DNA of 39,804 nucleotides from Mesorhizobium sp. (GCF_005063415.1 NZ_SUEG01000040.1:1-39804); one strand, 5' to 3'; numbered from the stretch's first letter, positions 1-8,867 are shown. Numbers and translations: made by a program. Notes: generated by a model not told the origin, from the sequence alone.

Positions 1-1
1 T

Positions 2-910
2 GCCAACGGCAATTTTGCCGCCGCCGACCCGCAATGGCTGGCGAATGCCGATAGCGCGGCGATCCGCTCGATGCTGGCTGCGATTGCCAAGGCGCGGCGC
101 GACATCGATCTTGTCGCGCTGGAGCGGCTGCTGCCCGATCTCGACGGCGTTGCCAACCCGCTCTCCGCCTTGCCGCATTTTTCGAGCCCCAATCTGTCGC
201 TGGCCGCCAGTCTTGTAGGAGGATTTGATGCACTGCTCACCCGCGTGAGCGGCAAGCGCAGGCGCAAGAAACATCGCTCGCGGGCGCGCAAGTTCGAGGC
301 CGTCGGCAGCTATCGTCGCATCGAGGCGAAGACTGCGGACGAGGTGCACATGCTGCTCGATGCTTTTTTCGAGATGAAGGAATTCCGCTTTCGCAAGATG
401 GGTATCGCCAATGTTTTCGGTGAAGCGGAGGTGCGCGCTTTTTTCCGCTCGCTGTTTACCGACGCGCTTCAAGAGGAAGATCGGTCCTTCGTCCTGCATG
501 GGCTGGAAGTCGCCGGCAAGCTCCGTGCTGTCACCGGATCGAGCCGCTCGGGCAAGCGGCTGATCTGCGAATTCGGGGCCATCGCCGAGGACGACCTCGC
601 ACACACCAGCCCGGGCGACTTCCTGTTCTTCGAGAACATCCAGGAAGCCTGCGAGGCGGGTTTCGAAATCTATGATTTCTCGGTCGGTGACGAACCCTAC
701 AAGCGATTGTGGTGCGATGTCGAAACGCAGCATTTCGAGGTGCTGGTTCCGCTGACGCTGAAGGGTCGGGGGCTGGCGCTTGTGCTCAGGCACGGCGCAA
801 GCCTGAAGGCATTCATCAAGCACAGCCCAATGGTCTGGAAGCTGACCAAACTGCTGCGCCGCAAGGCCGTGGGGCGGACAGCACCGGCCGCAGGCGAAGA
901 CGACAGCTGA
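2..910 (+). CDS. GNAT-fold acetyltransferase of an exopolysaccharide locus (5' end outside window)
   Basis: The reading frame is open from base 2, so the true start lies upstream and this is the C-terminal ~302 residues. The sequence resembles the BioF2/CelD-like acetyltransferase group (Acetyltransf_6): a helical lead-in, then a GNAT core with a conserved end of the type EIYDFSVGDEPYKRLW, which in this family closes the acyl-CoA fold before a basic C-terminal tail. Such proteins are usually cytoplasmic enzymes that decorate sugars with acyl groups, or have less defined roles in polysaccharide loci. It sits beside wzz, wza and glycosyltransferase genes, which supports polysaccharide modification, but the substrate cannot be read from the sequence. 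It ends 21 bp from the convergent wzz-like gene. Confidence 0.8.
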   Translation, partial: ANGNFAAADPQWLANADSAAIRSMLAAIAKARRDIDLVALERLLPDLDGVANPLSALPHFSSPNLSLAASLVGGFDALLTRVSGKRRRKKHRSRARKFEAVGSYRRIEAKTADEVHMLLDAFFEMKEFRFRKMGIANVFGEAEVRAFFRSLFTDALQEEDRSFVLHGLEVAGKLRAVTGSSRSGKRLICEFGAIAEDDLAHTSPGDFLFFENIQEACEAGFEIYDFSVGDEPYKRLWCDVETQHFEVLVPLTLKGRGLALVLRHGASLKAFIKHSPMVWKLTKLLRRKAVGRTAPAAGEDDS

Positions 911-931
911 TTTCGATTTTAGAAAACTGCC

Positions 932-3181
932 TCAGGCGGCCGAGCGCCGTCCCGGCATTGGCCCCGGCGCCACATGGCCGATGGGCGTGACTAGCGTCAG
1001 GTCGGGATAGCCACTCTCGATGAGCGCGACCGCGGCCTGCGTCACCTCGTCGTCCGGCTCAAGCATGGAGAGCAAGACCTCGGTCCCCTCGCCCACCAGG
1101 CGGCTGATGCCTTGCGCGTCGGCCGGTCCGCATTCGACCACGACCAGATCATAGGCGGTGGTCAGCGACTGCATGATGATCGGCAGCCGGTCGGCGGCGC
1201 GCATGGCGCGGACCGGATCGGCTGTGCCGACGGGAATAACGTGGCAGTCCGAATAGAGATCGGGGTGGATCACATCGCTGAACTGCGCTTGCGAGGCGAG
1301 CAGATCCGTGATGCCCGGAAACAGCCCGCTGTCCAGCATCGGCCGCGAGGCGGCACCCGAAGCGGTGAGATCAAGCAGCAGCACGCGTAGCCCGGCGTCG
1401 GAAACTGCGCGCGCCACCAGCACCGCCGAGGCGGCCGCCTCGTCGCCTTCTGGCGACACGAATATGGCGCGGGCGGCACCGGTGGCGATCAGTTTTTCCG
1501 CGGCCTTGTCGATGTCGACCTCGCCGAGAATAGAACGTGCCGGTTCAATGTCTCCAGCAGCCATTTCAGAGTACTCCGGTTCGATTTTCTCGGCAGCCGC
1601 TTCCGCCACCGCGACGGGTTCCGGCTCCATTTTGGTTTCGATAATCTTGTCGTCGTCGGCCTCATCGATCTCGGCGGCTGCCGGTTCAGCCCGGGCAACC
1701 GGCGGGGCGGGCTCGGCCATTACGCGTTCGGCCTGGACAGCCGGCATCGCAACCTGCTCGATGCGCTCGAAATGGGCACCGGCGGCCGGACGCATGGCGC
1801 GGCCGGAAAACAGTTCCTGCAGCAGCGTGACGATCGCCATGATGAGCAACGAGCCGACAAAGGCCGCACTGACAATCGGACCAATCTTGGGGAAATAGGG
1901 TTCGGCCGGCACCTGGGCCTCCGAAAATACGCGAGCGTCGACGGGCAGGTAGTTGCGATCCTTGCGTGCGGCCGCCTGGAGATAGCTGGACGAATAGAGA
2001 TCGAGCTGCTGGCGCTTGGTCGCGGCATCACGCTGCAGCGCATCGAGTTCCACCTGCTCTTCGCCTGCGCGGGCGGACGCCGCCTTCAGCGTGTTGACGT
2101 CGGCCATGAGTTGAGCCTCTCGCGCCTTCGCCGTCTCGGCCTGCGCCATCAGACCGCTCATGGTCTTTTCCGCTTCGTTGCGGATCTGGCGGTCGAGATC
2201 GGCGAGCTGCGACTTCAGCGCGCGGATGCGCGGATGGTTGTCGAGCAAGGTGGTGGAAAGGTCGGCGATGTTGTTCTTGAGTTCGACTTGCCGCTCGCGC
2301 AGGCGCTGGATCAGTTCGGAAGACAACACCTCCGGAACGGCATCCAGCGAGCCGCCATTACGCAACGCCCTGCGCACGCTGTCGGCGGTCGCTTCCGCCG
2401 AAGCGCGGTTGGCGCGGACCCGTGACAGTTCGCTCGACAATTCGGACAGCTGCTGAGTGGCAAGCACCGAATTGTTGCCGCCCATCAAAAGATCGGACTG
2501 GGCACGGAATGCGGCAACCTTGGCTTCCGCCTCCTTCACCCGATTCTGCAGATCCGCGATTTCCGGCGCCAGAAAGTCGGTGGCGGCGGAATTCGATTCG
2601 AGCTTGGCGTTGCCCTTGGAGGCGATATAGGCGTTTGCAATGGCGTTCGGGATCGCGGCGGCAAGCTTTGGATCCTCCGACGAGAACTCGATTGCTATCG
2701 CGCGGGTTTTTTCGACGCCATAGACGTTGAGCTTCTCATGCATTGCGTCCAGCACGCGCTCTTCCAGCGGGATCTCGAAGGGATCGCTTTTCAAGCCAAC
2801 GAGGACAAGGGTGCGGCTCAGCGCCGACATCTTCAGCGCCTCGTCGAATTCGGGCAATTTCGCCAGGTTGAGCTTCGCCGCCACCTGTTTGAGGATGTCA
2901 GGGGACGAAATTATCTGGACCTCGGTGGCCACAGCCTCTTCGTCGGGAATCGACCGCTCGTTGCCGTTGGTACCGGCTGGCCGAGTGAACTCCGATTCTC
3001 GAGGCCCGATTTCCAGCTTGGCTGCCGCCTTGTATTCGGGCGTTGCAAGCCAGGCGAGCGCAAAGGCCAGGCCGGTTACAACCAGCGCGACGACAAGGAT
3101 GCGCAGCCAGTTTCGCGCCAGGCTGGCGAAAAGCTGCCTGAGATCGACGTCGACATCTGCGGCCGCGGATTGAACGGACAT
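932..3181 (-). CDS. Wzz/ExoP-type polysaccharide co-polymerase with degenerate tyrosine-kinase domain
   Basis: Inner-membrane chain-length determinant, 749 residues. Order: short N-terminal cytoplasmic part, first membrane helix around residues 25-45, Wzz domain, long periplasmic coiled coil (about 180-400, heptad-rich with Glu/Ala/Leu), second membrane helix near 440-465, an Ala/Glu/Pro-rich linker, and a C-terminal domain resembling the bacterial tyrosine (BY) kinase fold. In that domain the expected P-loop PGEGKST is replaced by SPEGDEA, the Walker A' LLIDaD by LLLDLTAS and Walker B by VVVECGPA, and there is no terminal tyrosine cluster, so ATPase and kinase activity look lost. I start at the ATG at 3181, behind GGAGCAGGGATGC; a start 14 codons upstream is possible but less likely. 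Divergent from the wza-like gene. Confidence 0.9.
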   Translation of the reverse strand: MSVQSAAADVDVDLRQLFASLARNWLRILVVALVVTGLAFALAWLATPEYKAAAKLEIGPRESEFTRPAGTNGNERSIPDEEAVATEVQIISSPDILKQVAAKLNLAKLPEFDEALKMSALSRTLVLVGLKSDPFEIPLEERVLDAMHEKLNVYGVEKTRAIAIEFSSEDPKLAAAIPNAIANAYIASKGNAKLESNSAATDFLAPEIADLQNRVKEAEAKVAAFRAQSDLLMGGNNSVLATQQLSELSSELSRVRANRASAEATADSVRRALRNGGSLDAVPEVLSSELIQRLRERQVELKNNIADLSTTLLDNHPRIRALKSQLADLDRQIRNEAEKTMSGLMAQAETAKAREAQLMADVNTLKAASARAGEEQVELDALQRDAATKRQQLDLYSSSYLQAAARKDRNYLPVDARVFSEAQVPAEPYFPKIGPIVSAAFVGSLLIMAIVTLLQELFSGRAMRPAAGAHFERIEQVAMPAVQAERVMAEPAPPVARAEPAAAEIDEADDDKIIETKMEPEPVAVAEAAAEKIEPEYSEMAAGDIEPARSILGEVDIDKAAEKLIATGAARAIFVSPEGDEAAASAVLVARAVSDAGLRVLLLDLTASGAASRPMLDSGLFPGITDLLASQAQFSDVIHPDLYSDCHVIPVGTADPVRAMRAADRLPIIMQSLTTAYDLVVVECGPADAQGISRLVGEGTEVLLSMLEPDDEVTQAAVALIESGYPDLTLVTPIGHVAPGPMPGRRSAA

Positions 3182-3260
3182 GCATCCCTGCTCCGGTACT
3201 GAGTCAGCATGCACCGTAAACAACTATGGTAACTCAGCCGTTAATATCGCGGTAAGAACC

Positions 3261-3278
3261 TGTTAGGCTCTACTAACA
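3261..3278. promoter_or_regulatory. Inverted repeat in the wzz/wza divergent intergenic region
   Basis: TGTTAG, a 6-base spacer and CTAACA form a perfect 6-bp inverted repeat about 80 bp upstream of the wzz-like start and 160 bp upstream of the wza-like start. Its place in the shared divergent promoter region fits an operator for a regulator controlling both genes. The motif is short, so chance is a real alternative. Confidence 0.3.
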
Positions 3279-3436
3279 AGCCGCAAACAAGAGGCTGAAA
3301 ACCATCTGCAATTGTCGATCCGGCCTGGATCGGCCGCGCGCCTTTACCGGCCATTAACCCTAACAGGATGATAACCGAGCTCGATCGTTAAGGTTTGCCG
3401 CAGAGTCGCCGGCTATTCAAAGGTACGTGTCCGCTC

Positions 3437-4000
3437 ATGAAAAGCACTGCTCCCCTTTTCCGCGCGCTGCTTGCCGTATCGATGCTTTCGGGCTGCTCCA
3501 GCTACCGGCCGACGCCGGCCGCATTCCATGAAGTTCTCGACCAGCCCTATCGCCTCGGCGCCGGCGACCGTGTCCGCGTAACCGTGTTCGAGCAGGAAGG
3601 ACTGACCAATACCTACAGCGTCGACCAGTCCGGCTATCTCTCGCTGCCGCTCGTCGGCAACGTGCCGGCGCGCGGCCACACGGCCCAGCAGCTCGAGGGC
3701 GAGATCGCCGAGAAACTGCGCCAGGGTTATTTGCGGGATCCCGATGTTTCGGTCGAAATCGATCGCTACCGGCCGATCTTCGTCATGGGTGAAGTGGGTG
3801 CGGCGGGGCAGTATTCCTATGTTCCAGGCCTGACCGTGCAGAAAGCCGTCGCCATCGCCGGCGGGTTCACGCCGCGCGCCAACCAGGAAAGCGTCGACAT
3901 TACCCGCGACATCAACGGCAAGGTGATAACTGGACGCGTGGTGACCTCCGATCCGCTGTTGCCCGGCGATACAGTCTATGTTCGCGAACGCCTGTTTTGA
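3437..4000 (+). CDS. Wza-type polysaccharide export outer-membrane lipoprotein
   Basis: 187 residues. The N-terminus is a lipoprotein signal with a lipobox ending SMLSGC, placing the acylated cysteine at residue 20. A polysaccharide export domain (PF02563 type) spans about 28-105 with YRLGAGDRVRVTVF and later DPDVSVEI, followed by a single SLBB/soluble ligand-binding domain at about 110-165 (VMGEVGAAGQYSYVPGLTV). It is half the length of E. coli Wza (about 380) and matches the short rhizobial ExoF/Wza-like group. Role: outer-membrane or periplasmic part of the EPS export channel, partner of the Wzz protein encoded divergently. I chose the ATG at 3437 because it begins the signal peptide; an upstream TTG would add 14 polar residues. 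Followed after 12 bp by the GT4 gene, so probably one operon. Confidence 0.93.
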   Translation: MKSTAPLFRALLAVSMLSGCSSYRPTPAAFHEVLDQPYRLGAGDRVRVTVFEQEGLTNTYSVDQSGYLSLPLVGNVPARGHTAQQLEGEIAEKLRQGYLRDPDVSVEIDRYRPIFVMGEVGAAGQYSYVPGLTVQKAVAIAGGFTPRANQESVDITRDINGKVITGRVVTSDPLLPGDTVYVRERLF

Positions 4001-4012
4001 TGTGCTGACCAA

Positions 4013-5137
4013 GTGGCGGACACACTCAGGATCGTCCACTGCTTTCGCTCACCGGTCGGAGGCATCTTCCGGCACGTGCGCGACCTGACCGAGGCTCAGG
4101 TCGCCGCCGGCCATGCCGTCGGCATTGTCTGCGATTCGACGACGGGCGGCGATTTCGAGGAACGGCTGTTCGAACAGATGAAAGGCAGCCTGGCGCTCGG
4201 CATTCACCGCACCCCGATGCAGCGGCATGTCGGGCCGGGCGATCTCGCCTCGGCCCGGCGCACCTATAGGATCATAAAAGAATTGCGGCCGGACGTGCTG
4301 CACGGGCATGGCGCCAAAGGTGGCGCCTATGCCCGTCTGTTCGGCTCATTGTTGCGGGTATCCAGGTCTCGCGTAGCCCGCCTTTATTCGCCGCATGGCG
4401 GCTCGCTCCACTATGACGAGACCACCGCCATGGGGAAGCTGTTCTTCGCGCTCGAGCGCTTCATGGCTCGCTTCACCGATTGCCTGTTGTTTGTTTCCGA
4501 TTATGAGCGGCGGACTTATCGCAGGAAGGTCGGCGAGCCGCCCATTCCGAACGCTCTCGTCCACAACGGCCTGCGCGCCGCCGAGTTCGAGCCGGTGCGG
4601 ACCGAGCACAATGCGGTTGACCTCCTCTATATCGGCATGATGCGAGACCTCAAAGGCCCGGACATCTTCATCGATGCGCTGGGGATAGCCGCAACGGGGC
4701 TCGGCCGCCCATTGAAGGCGCTGATGGTCGGCGATGGCGACGACCTGCCGCGCTATCGCGCCCAGGTGAATCAGCGCGGCCTGGACGTCGGCTTCCTACC
4801 GCCGATGCCAGCCCGGCTCGCCTTCGCGCTGGCCAAGCTGGTCGTCGTTCCCTCGCGTGCGGAAGCCATGCCCTACATCGTTCTGGAAGCACTCGCCGCC
4901 GGCAAGCCGATCATCGCGACCTCGGTCGGGGGCATACCGGAAATCTTCGACACCGGCTCACCTTCCCTGATCCGGCCCGACCCACGCGAACTTGGCGACA
5001 AGATAAGCACTGCACTGGCCGATCTCGACGCCTACAAGGGCCTGATGCCCGGCGCCGCCAACCTCAAGGCACGCTTCGGCGCCGATGTAATGGCCGCTGA
5101 AATCGAAAAAGCTTATTTCGCCGCGCTCAAACAATAG
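4013..5137 (+). CDS. Glycosyltransferase family 4 (GT-B fold)
   Basis: 374 residues, the usual length for GT4 enzymes. The N-terminal Rossmann-like half contains the Gly-rich acceptor loop (RSPVGGIFRHVRDL); the C-terminal half has the donor-binding motif EAMPYIVLEALAAGKP, with the paired glutamates at about residues 284 and 292 (EX7E) typical of retaining nucleotide-sugar transferases. It probably adds a sugar to the lipid-linked EPS repeat on the cytoplasmic side. The only available start after the preceding stop is GTG at 4013, 12 bp downstream of the wza-like stop, so translation is likely coupled. Sugar donor and acceptor are not predictable. It is the only ordinary glycosyltransferase seen in this part of the locus. 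Confidence 0.92.
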   Translation: MADTLRIVHCFRSPVGGIFRHVRDLTEAQVAAGHAVGIVCDSTTGGDFEERLFEQMKGSLALGIHRTPMQRHVGPGDLASARRTYRIIKELRPDVLHGHGAKGGAYARLFGSLLRVSRSRVARLYSPHGGSLHYDETTAMGKLFFALERFMARFTDCLLFVSDYERRTYRRKVGEPPIPNALVHNGLRAAEFEPVRTEHNAVDLLYIGMMRDLKGPDIFIDALGIAATGLGRPLKALMVGDGDDLPRYRAQVNQRGLDVGFLPPMPARLAFALAKLVVVPSRAEAMPYIVLEALAAGKPIIATSVGGIPEIFDTGSPSLIRPDPRELGDKISTALADLDAYKGLMPGAANLKARFGADVMAAEIEKAYFAALKQ

Positions 5138-5259
5138 AGCAACTGGTTCCACTCGGCTGCAAAACGCCCTCGGTGAAAGCGTCTCCAAAGCCATCTGTTG
5201 TTTCAAGGGTTTCTTAGCTCTCTTTTGCTATTCACGTGAGGGAAACCTACGGACGCCCC

Positions 5260-6795
5260 ATGAACGAAATCGACCCCGCGCGCCGTTTTTCGCTAGACGC
5301 GGTGCGCAAATTCGACGCCCCTGCCGAGAACAACAAGGCCGGCGGCATGAACGACGTCGCCCGCCAGGTCGCCTCGCAATACCGGCGCGATACGATGTCG
5401 CCGATCATGGTGAGCGGCGTCCTGCGCATGGTGGAATTCGCGCTGCTGTTGGTGTCAGGTCTTGCCGTCTATTTCTATTACGTCGGCTTTTTCAACTATC
5501 TTGCCTGGCAATACTCACTGACGATCGCCGCCACCTCGTTCCTCGCGGTCGTTCTGCTCGACGTCACCGACTGCTACCAGATCGTCGCGCTAATGCGGCC
5601 GATCGCCAATTTCAGCCGGCTCCTGCTGGTCTGGGCCGGAACCTTCGCCTTGATGGCGCTCACCGCCTTCACCATGAAAATGTCGGAAGACTATTCGCGC
5701 CTGCTCTTCGGCACGTGGTTCATCGTCGGTTTCGTGCTGGTACTGGGTCTCCGCCTGGTGATGTCGAAGCTGATTCGGCGATGGGCGCGCGACGGGCGGA
5801 TGGAGCGCCGCGCCGTCATCGTCGGCGGCGGCAAGGCGGCAGAGGTACTGATCCGCTCGGTCGAAAAGCAGCCCTATAACGACATTCGCATTTGCGGCAT
5901 CTTCGACGACCGCGGCGACAAGCGGTCGCCGCCGGTTGTCGCCGGTTATCCCAAGCTCGGCACAATTTCCGAACTCATCGAATTTGCCCGCATCGCGCGC
6001 ATCGACATGCTGATCGTGTCGCTGCCGCTGACCGCCGAATCGCGCGTGCTGCAGTTACTGAAGAAGCTGTGGGTGCTGCCGGTCGACATCCGGCTATCGG
6101 CGCATTCAAACGCGCTTCAGTTCAGGCCGCGCGCCTATTCCTACATCGGCTCGGTGCCGATGCTCGATATCTTCGACAAGCCGATCAACGACTGGGATTC
6201 GGTCGCCAAGCGCGCCTTCGACATTGTCTTTTCGATCATCGGCATCATCGTGTTCTCGCCGGTGATGCTGGCGACCGCGATCGCGATCAAACTCGACAGC
6301 AAGGGTCCGGTGCTGTTCCACCAGAAACGGCACGGCTTCAACAACGAGATCATTGAGGTCTACAAGTTCCGGTCGATGTACACCGACAAGGCGGACCCGA
6401 CGGCGAAGCAGACCGTGACCAAGAACGATCCGCGCGTGACCCGCGTCGGCCGGTTCATCCGCAAGACCTCGATCGACGAATTGCCGCAGTTCTTCAATTC
6501 GCTGTTCGGTTCGCTGTCACTGGTCGGGCCGCGCCCACACGCCATTGCCGCGCAGTCGCACAACCTCCTCTACAACGAGGTGGTGGACGGCTATTTCGCC
6601 CGCCACAAGGTCAAGCCGGGCGTTACCGGCTGGGCGCAGATCAATGGCTGGCGCGGCGAGATGGACACCAACGAGAAGATTCGCATGCGGACGGAATACG
6701 ACCTCTATTACATCGAGAACTGGTCGCTCCTGTTCGACCTCAGAATCCTGTTCCTGACGCCGATCCGTCTGCTCAATACGGAAAACGCGTATTGA
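5260..6795 (+). CDS. Undecaprenyl-phosphate sugar-1-phosphate transferase (WcaJ/ExoY type)
   Basis: 511 residues. Four membrane helices lie in the first ~170 residues, then a CoA-binding-like Rossmann segment (AVIVGGGKAAEVLI) and, from about residue 316, the bacterial sugar transferase domain (PF02397): KRAFDIVFSIIGIIVFSPVM, the reentrant helix, YKFRSM, DELPQFFNSLFGSLSLVGPR and KPGVTGWAQINGWRGE. These enzymes start EPS synthesis by moving sugar-1-phosphate (commonly glucose or galactose) to undecaprenyl phosphate at the inner membrane. Start: the ATG at 5260 is preferred; a GTG at 5236 would add eight residues and has no better ribosome site. The stop overlaps the next gene by four bases (TTGA). 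Confidence 0.94.
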   Translation: MNEIDPARRFSLDAVRKFDAPAENNKAGGMNDVARQVASQYRRDTMSPIMVSGVLRMVEFALLLVSGLAVYFYYVGFFNYLAWQYSLTIAATSFLAVVLLDVTDCYQIVALMRPIANFSRLLLVWAGTFALMALTAFTMKMSEDYSRLLFGTWFIVGFVLVLGLRLVMSKLIRRWARDGRMERRAVIVGGGKAAEVLIRSVEKQPYNDIRICGIFDDRGDKRSPPVVAGYPKLGTISELIEFARIARIDMLIVSLPLTAESRVLQLLKKLWVLPVDIRLSAHSNALQFRPRAYSYIGSVPMLDIFDKPINDWDSVAKRAFDIVFSIIGIIVFSPVMLATAIAIKLDSKGPVLFHQKRHGFNNEIIEVYKFRSMYTDKADPTAKQTVTKNDPRVTRVGRFIRKTSIDELPQFFNSLFGSLSLVGPRPHAIAAQSHNLLYNEVVDGYFARHKVKPGVTGWAQINGWRGEMDTNEKIRMRTEYDLYYIENWSLLFDLRILFLTPIRLLNTENAY

Positions 6796-8081
6796 ACGCG
6801 ACGGCCTATGAATTGCCGGCGGCGGCGGTCAACGCCAAGCTGATTGCACTGATTGCGTCGGGGGCGGTTTTCCTCGGCGTCTTCCTGTCCGGCTTCGTCA
6901 TTGCCGAGCCGGCGCCGTACGACCTCTATATGATCGGGCTGATCGTGGTGTGGCCCTTGTTCGGCATGCGCATACAGCGCGCGGCGGTGCCGTTACTGGT
7001 GCTGCTGGTTATCATGAACATCGGCGGTATGATCTCGATGACGCAGATGTCGGACCTCGCCGGCACGCCGCTCTATCTCGCCGTCTCGCTGTTCCTGGCC
7101 TTAACCGCGGTTTTCTTCGCTTCGGTAACGGCCGTCCAGCCCAGTCTCTACCGGGTGATCTTCGTCGCCTACGTGGTGTCGGCGGTGCTGACTTCGCTGG
7201 TCGGCATAGCCGGCTATTTCCATGCCTTTCCAGGAGCGGAGATCTTCACCAAATACGACCGCGCCGCCGGCGCCTTCCAGGACCCGAACGTGTTCGGGCC
7301 TTTCCTGGTGCTGCCGGGCATCTACCTGCTCTATCTGCTGCTTACCGGCTCTGTCGCGCGCATGCCGCTATTGGCGGTGCCGCTGCTGATCATCACCGCC
7401 GGCATCTTCTTTTCCTTTTCGCGCGGCGCCTGGGGCATGTTCGCCGTTTCGGCGATCCTGCTGACCGGTGCCTTGTTCCTGCAGAGCGCCAGCGGCAAGT
7501 TCAGGCTGCGCGTCATCGTCATGACCATCGCCGCCGTCGGACTGCTGATCATCGCGATGATCGTCATCCTGCAACTGCCAGGCGTCGCGGAGATGTTCTC
7601 GAACCGCGCACAGCTCGAACAAAGCTACGACACCGCCCGCCTCGGCCGCTTCGCCCGCTACACGATCGGCTTTCAGATGGCACTGGAGCATCCGTTCGGC
7701 ATCGGCCCGCTCGTCTTCGGCAAGATGTTCGGCGAGGACACGCACGACATCTGGCTGAAGATGCTGATGGATTACGGCTGGCTCGGCTTCGTGTCGTTCC
7801 TGACGCTGACGTGCTGGACGATCGCCGCCGGCTTCCGCATTCTGCTGCGCGACCGGCCCTGGCAGCCTTATCTGCTATGCGCCTATGTCGCCTTCATCGG
7901 CAATATCGGGCTCGGCACCTTCATCGACATCGACCACTGGCGCCATGTCTACCTGCTGCTCGGCCTGATCTGGGGTGCCATCGCGCTCGAATACCGCCAC
8001 CAGTGGCAGTTGCGGGCCACGCGGCGACCGGCAATCCCCGTTGCTGTTGCTTCAGGCAGGACAACAGCCGAATTCGGTTGA
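6792..8081 (+). CDS. Wzy-type polymerase / O-antigen ligase-like membrane protein
   Basis: 429 residues with about eleven hydrophobic segments and the O-antigen ligase/polymerase (PF04932) region around GAFQDPNVFGPFLVLPGIYL, followed by FSRGAWG and a periplasmic loop before the last helices (DYGWLGFVSFL). In this locus it most likely polymerises lipid-linked EPS repeats in the periplasm, working with the Wzz protein. Start is a TTG at 6792 overlapping the previous stop as TTGA; no ATG exists near the N-terminus, and the overlap argues for translational coupling. The product could alternatively be a ligase, but no lipopolysaccharide core genes are nearby. No Wzx flippase gene is visible in the window. 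Confidence 0.9.
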   Translation: MNATAYELPAAAVNAKLIALIASGAVFLGVFLSGFVIAEPAPYDLYMIGLIVVWPLFGMRIQRAAVPLLVLLVIMNIGGMISMTQMSDLAGTPLYLAVSLFLALTAVFFASVTAVQPSLYRVIFVAYVVSAVLTSLVGIAGYFHAFPGAEIFTKYDRAAGAFQDPNVFGPFLVLPGIYLLYLLLTGSVARMPLLAVPLLIITAGIFFSFSRGAWGMFAVSAILLTGALFLQSASGKFRLRVIVMTIAAVGLLIIAMIVILQLPGVAEMFSNRAQLEQSYDTARLGRFARYTIGFQMALEHPFGIGPLVFGKMFGEDTHDIWLKMLMDYGWLGFVSFLTLTCWTIAAGFRILLRDRPWQPYLLCAYVAFIGNIGLGTFIDIDHWRHVYLLLGLIWGAIALEYRHQWQLRATRRPAIPVAVASGRTTAEFG

Positions 8082-8117
8082 CCGGAGCCGGTCTATCACG
8101 ATACATCGCGACCGGTC

Positions 8118-8194
<77 letters not shown>

Positions 8195-8586
8195 TTAAAA
8201 TCCAAAGGTTTAGCCAGTTTCCCCCAAACTGGCTATCCGGACAGTAGCCGCATGGCACCGCCCAGCCGATGGGCCGCGGACGCGGTTTCGGCGGCCTTGA
8301 TGTTGCGCTGACTGGGCCAGGAGGCGATGGCGCCCGGCTTTCAGACGATCACCGATTGCATGACCGAGGCCGGCTCGACGTGGGGAGATCATGCGGTCCC
8401 TCAGTCGGCTGATCGCGGCCGACAAGAGGCGGCCGGCGCCGGTACTTACAATTTTACGCACATAGGAGAGTCCTAGGTACGAAGACTATATTAGCCAGAG
8501 CGAACACAACCATTTCCGCGTTGATGCCGCAACGAAAGCTGCTTGCCCACGTTGCCATTGATCCGAAGCTCCACCAGGAGGACCAC
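8195..8586. other. Gene-poor stretch after the tRNA, no confident gene
   Basis: After the hairpin at 8212-8234 I see no convincing coding sequence. A minus-strand frame of 83 codons (8210-8461) is arginine-rich, lacks a recognisable domain or good ribosome site, and reads like a shadow or a decayed remnant. A second short frame on the same strand near 8236-8340 has a more protein-like composition (RNIKAAETASAAHRLGGAM) but is cut by a stop, so a fragmentary pseudogene is possible. The last 20 bases hold the ribosome site of the DUF3606-like gene. Confidence 0.4.
8212..8234. terminator. Hairpin just downstream of tRNA-Pro
   Basis: AGCCAGTTT, a CCCCC loop and AAACTGGCT form a perfect 9-bp stem 17 bases after the tRNA CCA. 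There is no following T-tract on the plus strand, so it may act as a processing or weak termination structure for the tRNA transcript. Confidence 0.5.
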
Positions 8587-8842
8587 ATGGCCGACGACAA
8601 GAGCACACGCGACCGAGACCGCCTGGGGTCCAGCCAGGACTACGACATGGAGCATTTCGCGCGGCAGAATGGCATCGCCGTGGAACGAGGTCCCCGAACT
8701 GATCCGGGCCAATGACAACGACCGCGCGGGCGTTGCGGAAGCCACCAAGGCCCTCCGGCGGGCGGCCGGCCGGAGCCGATCGGACGGCAAGGGAGATCCG
8801 CCAGGAAAGAGCACGAATGCACCTCGGCGAAGCGAAAGCTGA
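8587..8842 (+). pseudogene. DUF3606-like small protein gene, broken by one extra base
   Basis: A strong ribosome site (CCAGGAGGACCAC) precedes the ATG at 8587. The first frame reads MADDKSTRDRDRLGSSQDYD and on to HFARQNGIAVE, like the N-terminal half of small rhizobial DUF3606-type proteins, then runs into unrelated residues and a stop at 8715. The next frame continues the family pattern as VPELIRANDNDRAGVAEATKAL and stays open to 8842. Removing the C at 8686 joins them as GIAVE-EVPELIRANDNDR, giving one protein of about 84 residues. So this is a single-base insertion, a sequencing error or, less likely, programmed frameshifting. Function of the family is unknown; members are often stress-related. 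Confidence 0.7.
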
Positions 8843-8867
8843 TTGCTAAAAAAGGTGATTGTCACCA

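Noticed and set aside
8210..8461. 83-codon minus-strand frame after the tRNA
   Set aside because: Arg-rich composition, GTG start, no ribosome site and no recognisable domain; its end overlaps the tRNA-proximal hairpin.
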